From the NCBI RefSeq assembly GCF_003688285.1, contig NZ_RCNT01000005.1, positions 197,106 to 261,105 on the forward strand: 64,000 nucleotides of DNA, written 5' to 3'. Source of the DNA: Rhodophyticola porphyridii (GTDB taxonomy: Bacteria; Pseudomonadota; Alphaproteobacteria; Rhodobacterales; Rhodobacteraceae). The notes beneath the pieces are model-generated. The model made no database searches. It was not told the origin of the DNA and was given only the letters and a program-made list of their open reading frames with translations. Below are positions 29,107-38,942 of this stretch, piece by piece; position 1 is the stretch's first letter, and each line of letters opens with the position of its first letter. The position numbers and the translations under genes are program-made.

Positions 29107-29885
29107 TCCTGCTTTCTCCGCTCGGGGCCATCGGCCGTTCGACCCTGTCGATGCTGGGCCTGATCGGGCGCGTCGCGATCTATGCCGCGCAGGCGATCAG
29201 CCATCTGGTCCGGCCCCCCTTCTACCCGCGCGAATTCGCCCAGGCCCTGCTGCAGATCGGCTGGCTCAGTCTGCCGGTGGTGGGGCTGACGGCGCTGTTC
29301 ACCGGCGGCGCGCTCGCCTTGCAGATCTATGCCGGCGGCGCGCGGTTCAACGCCGAGGCCGTGGTGCCCTCCATCGTGGCCATCGGCATGGTCCGCGAAC
29401 TGGGGCCGGTTCTGGGCGGCCTGATGGTCGCCGGTCGCGTCGCCTCGGCCATCGCCGCCGAAATCGGAACGATGAAGGTGACCGAGCAGATCGACGCGCT
29501 TGTCACGCTCTCGACGCATCCGATGAAGTACCTGACCGCGCCGCGGGTGCTGGCCGCCACGCTCAGCCTGCCGGTTCTGGTGGCCGTGGGCGACGTGATC
29601 GGCATCTTCGGCGGCTATCTGGTGGGGACCTCACGGCTGGGGTTCAACCCGGCCACCTATCTCGACAACACGGTCGATTTCCTGGAGCTTTGGGATGTGC
29701 TTTCGGGCCTTGTGAAGGGGGCCGTCTTCGGCTTCATCGTGGCGCTGATGGGCTGCTATCACGGGATGAATTCGGGCCGCGGCGCCCGCGGTGTGGGGCG
29801 CGCCACCACCAATGCCGTCGTCTCGGCCTCGATCCTGATCCTGGCCTCGAACTATCTGCTGACGGAGCTGTTTTTCACCGCATGA
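29103..29885 (+). CDS. mlaE: MlaE-family ABC transporter permease
   Basis: 260 residues from ATG 29103 (ATGA overlap with alr; a GTG at 29091 is possible). Permease of the Mla phospholipid transport ABC system. Seen: several hydrophobic helices, and the family loop [22 protein letters not shown] followed by [15 protein letters not shown]-terminal [13 protein letters not shown]. Overlaps mlaF by ATGA. No MlaD or MlaC gene follows within the window, so the system is split. Confidence 0.93.
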   Translation: MILLSPLGAIGRSTLSMLGLIGRVAIYAAQAISHLVRPPFYPREFAQALLQIGWLSLPVVGLTALFTGGALALQIYAGGARFNAEAVVPSIVAIGMVRELGPVLGGLMVAGRVASAIAAEIGTMKVTEQIDALVTLSTHPMKYLTAPRVLAATLSLPVLVAVGDVIGIFGGYLVGTSRLGFNPATYLDNTVDFLELWDVLSGLVKGAVFGFIVALMGCYHGMNSGRGARGVGRATTNAVVSASILILASNYLLTELFFTA

Positions 29886-30628
29886 TCACACTTGAGGGCG
29901 TTCATAAATCCTTCGGGCCCAAACGGGTGCTGCGCGGCGTCGATCTGAACATCGAACGCGGCCAGAGCATGGTGATCATCGGCGGCTCGGGCACGGGCAA
30001 ATCCGTGTTGCTGAAATGCATCCTTGGTCTGATCCGGCATGACAGCGGCACCATCACGCTGGAGGGCGAGGACGTGCTGACCGCCGAGCGCGATGCGTTC
30101 CTTGCGCGCTTCGGGATGCTGTTCCAGGGTGGTGCGCTGTTCGATTCGCTCGCCGTCTGGCAGAATGTCGCCTTCCGGCTTCTGCGCGGCTCTCTCAAAC
30201 GGCCGATGGCCGAGGCGCGCGAGATCGCCATTGAGAAACTGCGCCGCGTAGGTCTGACCCCGGATGTGGCGGATCTCTTCCCCTCCGAATTATCGGGGGG
30301 CATGCAGAAACGCGTGGGGCTGGCCCGCGCCATCGCCGCGGAACCGGATGTGATCTTCTTCGACGAACCGACCACAGGCCTCGACCCGATCATGGCGGGC
30401 GTCATCAACGAGCTGATCCGGGAAATCGTGGTCGAGATGGGCGCGACCGCGATGACCATCACCCATGACATGTCGTCGGTGCGCGCCATCGCCGACAGGG
30501 TGGCGATGCTGCATGACGGGGTGGTGAAATGGGAAGGCCCGGTGGCGCGGATGGATGACGCGACCGATCCCTATCTGCATCAGTTCATCACCGGATCGGC
30601 CGACGGGCCGATCGAGGCCGTGCGCTGA
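29882..30628 (+). CDS. mlaF: MlaF-family ABC transporter ATP-binding protein
   Basis: 248 residues. Walker A GGSGTGKSVLLK, Q-loop LFQGGALFDSL (typical MlaF), signature LSGGMQKRVGLARA, Walker B VIFFDEPTTGLDP, His switch TITHDMSS. Partners MlaE to power phospholipid movement between membranes. Start and stop both overlap neighbours (ATGA with mlaE; TGATG with the mini-ORF). Confidence 0.96.
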   Translation: MITLEGVHKSFGPKRVLRGVDLNIERGQSMVIIGGSGTGKSVLLKCILGLIRHDSGTITLEGEDVLTAERDAFLARFGMLFQGGALFDSLAVWQNVAFRLLRGSLKRPMAEAREIAIEKLRRVGLTPDVADLFPSELSGGMQKRVGLARAIAAEPDVIFFDEPTTGLDPIMAGVINELIREIVVEMGATAMTITHDMSSVRAIADRVAMLHDGVVKWEGPVARMDDATDPYLHQFITGSADGPIEAVR

Positions 30629-30702
30629 TGGAGCCCGAACGCCGCGCCGACAATACGCCGCCCCCCCTCGGCACCGCACTGCCGGAGGCGGCGAGCAGAT
30701 GA
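30628..30702 (+). CDS. Mini-ORF, 24 codons, bridging mlaF and the next gene
   Basis: ATG 30628-30630 shares its A with the mlaF TGA, and its own TGA (30700-30702) overlaps the ATG of the next gene (30699). It encodes MEPERRADNTPPPLGTALPEA then ASR, Pro/Ala-rich and likely unstructured. Perfect stop-start chaining at both ends is the only support. It may carry ribosomes across the 70-base gap rather than make a functional peptide. Confidence 0.3.
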   Translation: MEPERRADNTPPPLGTALPEAASR

Positions 30703-31067
30703 CCCCTATCGCCGCCATCGAGGCGATTGCCACGATCCTGTGGGTCTATGCGGGGGCCGGGCTGCTGGAATGGCTGCTGCGCGCCGCGCGCGCCGAGCGG
30801 CGGCAGCATATCCCGATGGTCACCGAGCTTCTGGCCAATCTCGTGCCGGTGATGATCGCGCTGGTGGTGGTGGTGATGGCAGGCGCCGTGGTCGGCCTGC
30901 CCTCGGTCGTGGTGATCATCGCACTGCTGTTTCCCGCCGGATTGGCCTTCGGCTTGCACCAGTCGCTCAACGACATGCGGGACGCCAACTGGCGGTTCGA
31001 AACAGTCAAGCTGCTGGTGGTTCTTGCGGTTGCGGCCGTCACAATCTGGCGGCGGCAGTTCAGTTGA
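30699..31067 (+). CDS. Small three-helix membrane protein
   Basis: 122 residues. Hydrophobic segments: IEAIATILWVYAGAGLLEWLL, VPVMIALVVVVMAGAVVGLPS through IIALLFPAGLAFG (quoted in parts), and LLVVLAVAAVTIW at the C-terminus. No domain recognised. Its start overlaps the 24-codon mini-ORF, making it the fourth or fifth member of the alr-mla transcription unit. Function unknown; envelope role inferred from context. Confidence 0.75.
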   Translation: MTPIAAIEAIATILWVYAGAGLLEWLLRAARAERRQHIPMVTELLANLVPVMIALVVVVMAGAVVGLPSVVVIIALLFPAGLAFGLHQSLNDMRDANWRFETVKLLVVLAVAAVTIWRRQFS

Positions 31068-31091
31068 CAGCGCGAACCCTATAAAATCTCT

Positions 31092-31682
31092 CTAAATCAA
31101 TTCCTTGCGCATGATCGGCCGCGTGTCCGACCGGCGGGCGACCTCGACAAAGCCCGCACGCCGGAAGCTGCCCGCAAATCCTGTCCAGGCATAAACCGGC
31201 GGATAGGTCCGTTTCGGCGTATCGACCGGATATCCTTCCAGCATATCCGCGCCGCTGTCCCGCGCGAAGCCGCAAGCCGCGCGCAGCAACTGCACCGACA
31301 GGCCCATGCGCCGAAACCGCTTGTCGATCAGAAAGCATGACACGCTCCAGACCGGTCTGTCATCCACCGGTCGCAGCACCCGCGACCGCGCAAGCCGGGT
31401 GAATTCCGTGCGTGGGGCGACCTGCATCCAGCCCACGGCCAGACTGTCATGATAGGCGATCAGACCCGGCGCCTGACCATCTGTGAACAGCGCCTTCATC
31501 GCAGCCCGGTTGCCCGCGCCCATGCCCGTCTCCATCTCCGCCCTGGATTGCCGCCACAACATGCACCAGCATCCGCCGCAACCGCCCTTTTCACCCATCA
31601 CGCTGGTAAACCCGGCCCAGTCGGCGGGTCGGATGTCGAAGGTCATCGAAGGTCCACCGGGCGTCCCGTCACGCGTCTGCAT
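31092..31682 (-). CDS. GNAT-family N-acetyltransferase with Cys-rich N-terminus
   Basis: 196 residues from ATG 31680-31682, which has GGAGAAG seven bases upstream; a second ATG at 31644-31646 is possible. Acetyl-CoA loop region is seen in SCFLIDKRFRRMGLSVQLL, and the C-terminal TGFAGSFRRAGFVEVARR is typical of GNAT proteins. The N-terminus has the cysteine cluster GGCGGCWCMLWRQ found in one GNAT subfamily. Substrate unknown. The upstream region holds a perfect SOS-type box shared with the divergent PqiA-like gene. Confidence 0.87.
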   Translation of the reverse strand: MQTRDGTPGGPSMTFDIRPADWAGFTSVMGEKGGCGGCWCMLWRQSRAEMETGMGAGNRAAMKALFTDGQAPGLIAYHDSLAVGWMQVAPRTEFTRLARSRVLRPVDDRPVWSVSCFLIDKRFRRMGLSVQLLRAACGFARDSGADMLEGYPVDTPKRTYPPVYAWTGFAGSFRRAGFVEVARRSDTRPIMRKELI

Positions 31683-31761
31683 CTATCTTCTCCGCCAATA
31701 GTCCTGCACCGGTCCGCGGGCCGGCCGCCAAGAAGCTTTTCCCGGGGCAAGGACGATATAA

Positions 31762-31776
31762 GAACATATAGTGAAC
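31762..31776. promoter_or_regulatory. Alphaproteobacterial LexA (SOS) box
   Basis: GAAC-ATATAGT-GAAC is an exact GAAC-N7-GAAC, the reverse complement form of the GTTC-N7-GTTC direct repeat bound by alphaproteobacterial LexA. It lies in an AT-rich promoter-like stretch (GATATAAG, ATTATACC) 80 bases before the GNAT start and 110 before the PqiA-like start. Confidence 0.6.
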
Positions 31777-31885
31777 ATTATACCGATCGGGGCGATATCC
31801 CAAACAGGATCTTTCGACGGAGACTTGTCTGGCCGAGCGCATCGGGTCATCTGCGTCAGAGAACCCGTTACAAAAAGGCCCCTCC

Positions 31886-32338
31886 ATGCGTGCGCTTCAA
31901 GTCGCCAATCTGGCGCTGCTGATCCTGTTCCCCATCTCCTGGACCGCGCCGCTGATGCGGGCGGGCGTGCTGCCGCTCTTCGGGCTGGAGGAAATCTCTG
32001 TCCTGTCGGGCATCGCGGCACTTTGGGAGGATGAGAAGCTGCTGGCCGTTCTGGTCACGATCTTCGCCCTGATCGCGCCCATGGCCAAGACGATTGCCAT
32101 CGCGCTGATCCATCTGGGCCGGTTGCCCGGTCGTGCACTGCGCGTCACCACGACGCTCGGCAAGCTGGCGATGGCGGATATCTTCCTGATCGCGCTTTAC
32201 ATCGTTCTGGCCAGGGGCGTCAGCGTCGGGCGCATCGAAACCGCATGGGGGCTCTGGCTGTTCACGGCCTGTGTACTCACCTCGCTGGCGATCAGCGTGG
32301 TGAGCGACAAGCGTCTTGCTTCAGCCAGGGTAACCTAG
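31886..32338 (+). CDS. PqiA-domain membrane protein
   Basis: 150 residues. Single paraquat-inducible-protein-A domain with four hydrophobic segments (ANLALLILFPISWTAPLM, LLAVLVTIFALIAPMAKTIA, LGKLAMADIFLIALYIVLAR, GLWLFTACVLTSLAISVV) and the family stretch LGKLAMADIF. AAAGG before the ATG. PqiA-type proteins work with MCE proteins in lipid traffic in other bacteria; here it stands alone. Its TAG and the autotransporter TAG share the palindrome CTAG (32335-32338). Confidence 0.85.
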   Translation: MRALQVANLALLILFPISWTAPLMRAGVLPLFGLEEISVLSGIAALWEDEKLLAVLVTIFALIAPMAKTIAIALIHLGRLPGRALRVTTTLGKLAMADIFLIALYIVLARGVSVGRIETAWGLWLFTACVLTSLAISVVSDKRLASARVT

Positions 32339-33753
32339 ATGCGCATCTCGAAGCGCAGATTGCCAGACATCGTGCGAAGATCGGACCCAAGACCGCCCAC
32401 GGCAACACCGGCGGCCAGACGGCTGCGATCCGACAGATCAAAATCGGCCCCCAGTTCCACACGGCCCGACCAGCCCTCTTCATCGAAACTTCCCGAGGCC
32501 AACGCCGTCGTCGCATCGGTCGACAAATGGTCCCCGTAAAGGCCGAGATAGGCCCCACCGAACGCCGTGGGGAAACTGTAGCGCGCGCCGAGCGAGATTT
32601 CCGTATAGTCGATATCTTCCGTCCCGGCAGCGGCCAGTGTCCCACCCGTTCCGGTGATCTCTTCCTGACCGGTCAAAACCGTGATCGACGGCGTCAGGGT
32701 CCGATCGCCGAATGCGATGTCACGGGCGAGCGCTACACTCACCGCAACGGTGTCGCTTTCGGCGCTGCCCGCACCGCCGGCATCGACCTGGTCGTAATCG
32801 CTCTGACCATAGACGAGACTGATATCGGCCGACCACGATCCGTTCCGATAGCTTGCATAGGGCTGAATGAACCGGAACGTGCCGTCCTGCGCAAATCCGT
32901 TTGCCGAGGCATTCAGATCGGCTGCGCCCAGGGAAACGCCAACGATCCAGTTCGGCGACAATGCGATATCGGCGCCGAATTGCAGCCCCCGACCGGAATA
33001 GTCCCGGCTGTCGGACCGGCCAGAGGCCTCATATCCGGTGAATTCGAACCATGTGTATACATTGCCGACCAGATCGGGAGACCGCGACGAGACCGCAACA
33101 ACCTGTGGGGTGCCATCTTCGGCAGGGGCGAGTTCATAGCTCAGCGCCCGGCCCCGGGCGACAAAACTGTCCTCGGCGGATGACCGGGCCACGGCGAAAG
33201 AAGAGGCGGAGGATCTGCGGCTCAAGGCGCCGGCGGCCCCGACAAGTTGCGCAAACTGTTCGTTGATTGAAGGACCCCAGCCCAGAACGGCACCGGTAAA
33301 CGTTTTGGTAATCGTGAACACTTCACTAAAAGTGTCCAGATGATCCGGCATGAACAAAATCGTGTATTGACCGTTAGACAGGCCCGAAGGCCCATTGGTC
33401 GTGCTGCCTTGGAACAAAGTGGACTGTCCGGCATACCCATCGATCCCGGAAAGAGCCGAGGTGCTGGTCGCATTACCCGGAAAAGGCGCCGATCCGGTAT
33501 GGAAGTAAACAAGGGTTCCGTAGTGCTCATCTCCGCAGCACCCGTTGACGACGGTCTGAAGGTCGCGGCGTATGGAGAAGACGGATACATCGGTAATGGT
33601 TACCTGAACCGTGCTGTAAGGTTGAGAAGGGGAGAGCCTCTGCGTACCCGTTGCATCTATCGTTGACACATGTGTGAAGCTTTCCTGCGCGAACACCGCC
33701 GAAGACAGCAGGGTGCTTGCGGCCAGAGCCGTTGAAAACCGAACGAAATTCAT
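32335..33753 (-). CDS. Autotransporter-type outer-membrane barrel protein
   Basis: 472 residues. Signal peptide FSTALAASTLLSSAVFA, a short N-terminal passenger (~20-200) with a paired-cysteine NGCCGDEHYG, then a C-terminal ~270-residue beta-barrel: alternating aromatic strands such as VYTWFEFTGYEASG, FGADIALSPNWIVGVSLG, RFIQPYASYRNGSWSADISL, ISLGARYSFPTAF and VAVGGLGSDLRTMSGNLRFE. The strand pattern fits autotransporter beta-domains although the last residue is Ile rather than Phe. Passenger too short for a typical beta-helix adhesin. Function unknown. Confidence 0.8.
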   Translation of the reverse strand: MNFVRFSTALAASTLLSSAVFAQESFTHVSTIDATGTQRLSPSQPYSTVQVTITDVSVFSIRRDLQTVVNGCCGDEHYGTLVYFHTGSAPFPGNATSTSALSGIDGYAGQSTLFQGSTTNGPSGLSNGQYTILFMPDHLDTFSEVFTITKTFTGAVLGWGPSINEQFAQLVGAAGALSRRSSASSFAVARSSAEDSFVARGRALSYELAPAEDGTPQVVAVSSRSPDLVGNVYTWFEFTGYEASGRSDSRDYSGRGLQFGADIALSPNWIVGVSLGAADLNASANGFAQDGTFRFIQPYASYRNGSWSADISLVYGQSDYDQVDAGGAGSAESDTVAVSVALARDIAFGDRTLTPSITVLTGQEEITGTGGTLAAAGTEDIDYTEISLGARYSFPTAFGGAYLGLYGDHLSTDATTALASGSFDEEGWSGRVELGADFDLSDRSRLAAGVAVGGLGSDLRTMSGNLRFEMRI

Positions 33754-33810
33754 ACGGGGAGCCTTATGCCTGTATTGCGCAATTCCGCGCTTGTTTTACC
33801 ATTCCACTAT

Positions 33811-33826
33811 AGGCGGAATACCGCCT
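33811..33826. other. Short palindrome in the autotransporter-radA intergenic region
   Basis: AGGCGG-AATA-CCGCCT, 6-bp arms, 58 bases before the autotransporter start and about 120 before radA. May be an operator or a leader hairpin; nothing more can be said. Confidence 0.3.
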
Positions 33827-33948
33827 GTCGACTCATCAAGTCAATATTTTTCCCCTGAAGAAAACCCGCATCTTGCGCGTGTTGCCGCCTGACAGCAGGC
33901 GCAATCAGCGCCATGGTCTTTCTGCATTCCGCAAGGTACCTACCCGCC

Positions 33949-35313
<1,365 letters not shown>

Positions 35314-35371
35314 GCGCGCCGGGGCAAGGACGGCGCCAACAGCAGGGGCGCAGAAAGAAACGAGGGCAGCC

Positions 35372-35965
35372 ATGGACGGCTTCACCATCATCGACGGCGT
35401 CGTCGCCGGGGTCATCGTGATTTCCGCGATTCTGGCCTATTCCCGGGGCTTCGTGCGCGAGGTCATGGCCATCGTCGGCTGGATCATCGCGGCGGTCGTG
35501 GCCTTCATCTTCGCCCCCACCGCCTTTCCGCTGGTGGACGAGATCCCCTATCTGGGCACTTTCATCGGCGGCAGCAACGAACTTGGGATCATCGTCGCCT
35601 TCGCCGGTGTCTTTGCCATCGCGCTGGTCATCGTCTCGATCTTCACGCCGCTCTTTGCCAGCGCCGTGCAACGCTCGGTGTTGGGGGGGCTCGATGCCGG
35701 TCTGGGCTTTCTCTTCGGGGTCGCGCGGGGCATTCTGCTGACCGTGGTGGCGCTGATCGTCTATGACCGGGTGTCGGGCGATCAGGCGGTGCCGATGGTC
35801 GATGACAGCCGCACCGCCCAGATCTTCGGCCAGCTTCAGGACCGGATCGAGGCGCAGATCCCCAGCAACGCACCGGCCTGGATTCTCGACCGGTATGAAG
35901 AGCTGATCAACTCCACCGAGTCCGCAACCGACGAACCGGCGGCCCCCGAAACGACCGGCAACTAG
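35372..35965 (+). CDS. cvpA: CvpA family membrane protein
   Basis: 197 residues with four hydrophobic segments in the first ~135 residues; family landmarks SRGFVREVMAIVGWIIAA and LLTVVALIVYDRV. The C-terminus is acidic and polar. CvpA is needed for colicin V production in E. coli and is commonly next to purF, as here. Molecular function remains open. Confidence 0.92.
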   Translation: MDGFTIIDGVVAGVIVISAILAYSRGFVREVMAIVGWIIAAVVAFIFAPTAFPLVDEIPYLGTFIGGSNELGIIVAFAGVFAIALVIVSIFTPLFASAVQRSVLGGLDAGLGFLFGVARGILLTVVALIVYDRVSGDQAVPMVDDSRTAQIFGQLQDRIEAQIPSNAPAWILDRYEELINSTESATDEPAAPETTGN

Positions 35966-36091
35966 GGCATCGCCGCAACAATTGTGACAGCTTGATGAAG
36001 CGGCGCGTGACAGCCCCTGTCCGACGCCCTACATACAACCTGAAATCTGACCCCGGATTCGGCCCTGACCTGCTGCCACAGGAGCGACTGA

Positions 36092-37597
36092 ATGAGCCAC
36101 CCGACTGGCGCTGACGACCGGTTTCCCGCCCATCCTTTCGACCCGTTCTCCGATGATGACAAACTGCATGAGGAATGCGGCGTCTTCGGTGTGATCGGTG
36201 TGACCGATGCGGCCAATTTCGTGGCCCTCGGCCTGCACGCACTTCAGCATCGCGGGCAGGAGGCGGGCGGGATCGTCGCCCACCACCCCGATCACGGGTT
36301 CAATTCCGCCCGGCGCTTCGGCTATGTGCGGGACAATTTCACATCCCACAAGGTAATGGAGACCCTGCCCGGCCCACTGGCCATCGGCCATGTGCGCTAT
36401 TCCACCACCGGCTCCAAGGGCAATACCGCGATCCGTGACGTGCAGCCCTTCTTCGGGGAGTTCGCCATGGGCGGCGCGGCCATCGCCCATAACGGCAATA
36501 TCGTGAACGCCGAAGAACTCCGGCGGGAGCTGATCGGGCGCGGCTCGATCTTCCAGTCTTCGTCGGACAGCGAATGCATCATTCACCTGATGGCGCGCAG
36601 CTATCAGAAGAACATCCCCGAGCGGATGAAGGACGCGCTCAGGCGGGTCGAAGGCGCGTTTTCCATCGTCGCGATGACCCGCACCAAGCTGATCGGCGTA
36701 CGCGATGCGCTTGGCGTACGGCCGCTGGTTCTGGGCCGGATCGGTGACGGGGCCTGGGTGCTCAGCTCGGAAACCTGCGCGCTGGACATCATCGGCGCAG
36801 AGTTCGTGCGCGAGGTCGAGCCCGGCGAGATGGTGGTGATCAATGGCGACGGCATCGAAAGCTACATGCCCTTCGAGCCGCGCAAGCCCCGCAGTTGTAT
36901 CTTCGAGCATGTGTATTTCTCCCGGCCCGACAGCATTCTGGGCGGCCAGTCGGTCTATGAAACCCGCCGTCAGATCGGGGTGGAACTGGCCCGGGAGGCG
37001 CCGGTGGATGCCGATCTGGTCTGCCCCGTCCCCGATAGCGGCACGCCCGCAGCCATCGGCTTCAGCCAGGAAAGCGGCATTCCCTATGCGATGGGCATCA
37101 TCCGCAACCAGTATATGGGCCGCACCTTCATCGAGCCGACCGAACAGATCCGCAATATGGGCGTGCGCCTGAAGCTGAACGTGAACCGGGCACTGATCCG
37201 CGGCAAGCGCGTGATCCTTGTGGATGACAGCGTGGTGCGCGGCACGACCTCCCGCAAGATCAAGGAAATGATCCTGGATGCCGGCGCGGCGGAGGTGCAT
37301 TTCCGCATCGCCTCCCCGCCGACCGCATGGCCCTGCTTTTACGGCGTCGACACACCCGAACGCGAAAAGCTTCTGGCCTCGACGATGTCGGAGGAGGAGA
37401 TGCGCGCGCATCTGCAGGTGGACAGCCTGCGCTTCATCTCGCTTGACGGCCTCTACCGCGCCGTGGGCGAGCCCAAGGGTCGTGACGCCAGATCGCCGCA
37501 ATATTGTGATGCCTGTTTTTCGGGCGACTACCCTGTGCGCCCCACGGATATGGAAGCCAAGGGCTTCGAGTTTCGACAGCAGGAACCGGCCGAGTAG
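36092..37597 (+). CDS. purF: Amidophosphoribosyltransferase
   Basis: 501 residues. First committed step of purine synthesis (PRPP + Gln to phosphoribosylamine). N-terminal propeptide of 28 residues must be cut to expose nucleophile Cys29 (EECGVFGV). PRPP motif VILVDDSVVRGTTSR. Cysteines at RSCIFEHVYF, AWPCFYGVD and the YCDACF pair match the [4Fe-4S] ligands of the Bacillus-type enzyme, so this is the Fe-S form. AGGAG upstream. Confidence 0.97.
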   Translation: MSHPTGADDRFPAHPFDPFSDDDKLHEECGVFGVIGVTDAANFVALGLHALQHRGQEAGGIVAHHPDHGFNSARRFGYVRDNFTSHKVMETLPGPLAIGHVRYSTTGSKGNTAIRDVQPFFGEFAMGGAAIAHNGNIVNAEELRRELIGRGSIFQSSSDSECIIHLMARSYQKNIPERMKDALRRVEGAFSIVAMTRTKLIGVRDALGVRPLVLGRIGDGAWVLSSETCALDIIGAEFVREVEPGEMVVINGDGIESYMPFEPRKPRSCIFEHVYFSRPDSILGGQSVYETRRQIGVELAREAPVDADLVCPVPDSGTPAAIGFSQESGIPYAMGIIRNQYMGRTFIEPTEQIRNMGVRLKLNVNRALIRGKRVILVDDSVVRGTTSRKIKEMILDAGAAEVHFRIASPPTAWPCFYGVDTPEREKLLASTMSEEEMRAHLQVDSLRFISLDGLYRAVGEPKGRDARSPQYCDACFSGDYPVRPTDMEAKGFEFRQQEPAE

Positions 37598-37606
37598 AAA
37601 CCGCGC

Positions 37607-38011
37607 TCAACCTGCCGGGATCTCCCGGCGCAACCGGCGAAACACGGACACGAAATCCTGTGCGGACGCGTGGTCCAGCACACCATCGGCCACCGCGTCC
37701 CGGTCCCACATCCAGCCCCGCGCCGGGTCGTCCAGCATATCCCATTCCCCGAAAAGCCGCTCGGTCACCGGGCCGTCGCTGCGCAGGGTCACATCCAGAT
37801 GGCGGTCGTCGCGGATGATGCTTTTATAGATCTCCGCAACCGCCGGTTCGGGCCCTTCGAGAAGCTGGAGATAGAGATCCGCCCGACAGATCAGCGCGCC
37901 GGTCACCCCGGCCGCGGAATTGCGCCCGCGAGCGGTGACGAGAATGCCGTTCAGCGTGGCCTGATCATAGCCGAAGGGGCGCGAGGAATAGATCAGCTGA
38001 ACAAGGTGCAT
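37607..38011 (-). CDS. Single-domain BLUF blue-light photoreceptor
   Basis: 134 residues. FAD-binding BLUF domain with all signalling residues: Tyr8 (LIYSS), Asn31 (GRNSAAGVTG), Gln49 (LYLQLLEG), Trp90 and Met92 (FGEWDM). Spacing Tyr-Asn is one shorter than in AppA/PixD. About 35 C-terminal residues follow, with no output domain, so it should act through a partner protein. A GGCGGGC/GCCCGCC hairpin lies 22 bases before the start (38033-38052). Neighbours purF and bioY give no clue to its output. Confidence 0.92.
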   Translation of the reverse strand: MHLVQLIYSSRPFGYDQATLNGILVTARGRNSAAGVTGALICRADLYLQLLEGPEPAVAEIYKSIIRDDRHLDVTLRSDGPVTERLFGEWDMLDDPARGWMWDRDAVADGVLDHASAQDFVSVFRRLRREIPAG

Positions 38012-38213
38012 CGGCAAACCGCTTTCGACCCGGGCGGGCGATTGTGCCCGCCACCGCAGGCAGCCTGCGACGCCACGCCACGCAAGTCCAGCTTTCTTCT
38101 GCGCCGACGGTCCTGGCCGCGGTTCGGGCGCCCCTGCAACACAAAACACCGCCCCCGCGGACGGAGACGGCGCTTTGAATGTGGCAAGGGGCCAACGGAG
38201 GCCCGGAAGGCTC

Positions 38214-38819
38214 TCAGCCGCGCTTGCGCAGCACCGTCCAGGCGCCGGTGACGATCAGAGCCGCGAGCACCGCCTTGATCGCATCGCCGATCAGGAAGGG
38301 CGCTACGAAACCGGCCCAGACCGCCGAGGCGTCCAGACCGACCCAGCCGGCCTCAACGCCGAGCGCACCCGCCACGGCCATCGGCCAGATCGCACCGGGG
38401 ATATAGAGCAGCGCCGAGATCACCACGCCCGCAAGCGCGGTGCCGAGGAAGCCCTTGGCCAACCCGCGTTCCGCCGCCAGGCCGGCCAGCCAGGCCATCC
38501 CGACAAAGCCCACGAGGAAGCCCGCGGTCGGGCCGACGAAGGCCAGCGGCCCGAGTGCGGTGGTGGGCGTGAAGACCGGCAGACCGGCCCAGCCCTGCGC
38601 CAGATAGACCAGCAGCGTCACCGCACCCATGCGCGAGCCGAAGGCGAAGCCGACAGTCAGAATGGCCAGGGTCTGCAGGCTGATCGGCGACGGCCAGAGC
38701 GGAACGCTGACCTTTGCGGCAAGCGCGATCAACAAGGTGCCGAACACCACCATCAGCGTCTTGCGCAGCAGACCATCGGTTCCGAAGGCGGCTTGGCTCA
38801 GGGTCATTTCGCGGCTCAT
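38214..38819 (-). CDS. bioY: Biotin transporter BioY
   Basis: 201 residues, six hydrophobic segments. BioY family signature seen in VPLWPSPISLQTLAILTVG and LPVFTPTTALGPLAFVGPT then GFLVGF. Substrate-binding component of an ECF biotin transporter, often solitary in this group, as here. I found no BioR-type palindrome in the upstream 120 bases. Confidence 0.95.
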   Translation of the reverse strand: MSREMTLSQAAFGTDGLLRKTLMVVFGTLLIALAAKVSVPLWPSPISLQTLAILTVGFAFGSRMGAVTLLVYLAQGWAGLPVFTPTTALGPLAFVGPTAGFLVGFVGMAWLAGLAAERGLAKGFLGTALAGVVISALLYIPGAIWPMAVAGALGVEAGWVGLDASAVWAGFVAPFLIGDAIKAVLAALIVTGAWTVLRKRG

Positions 38820-38942
38820 CGGCCTCTCCTTGAATAATGTCCGTGTCGGGGGATGTTGTCTGATGCAGGCGCGGCAAAGTCAAGCAATCCGCCGCAGGCT
38901 GCACCCCTTGCCAAGCGGCGCCAGACGCGGCATTTGGCGGCC

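Noticed and set aside
35966-36091. Purine riboswitch or PurR site before purF
   Set aside because: No conserved purine aptamer features or recognisable palindrome in these 126 bases.
38820-38942. BioR operator upstream of bioY
   Set aside because: Only TTATTC-like half similarity; no TTATnnATAA palindrome.
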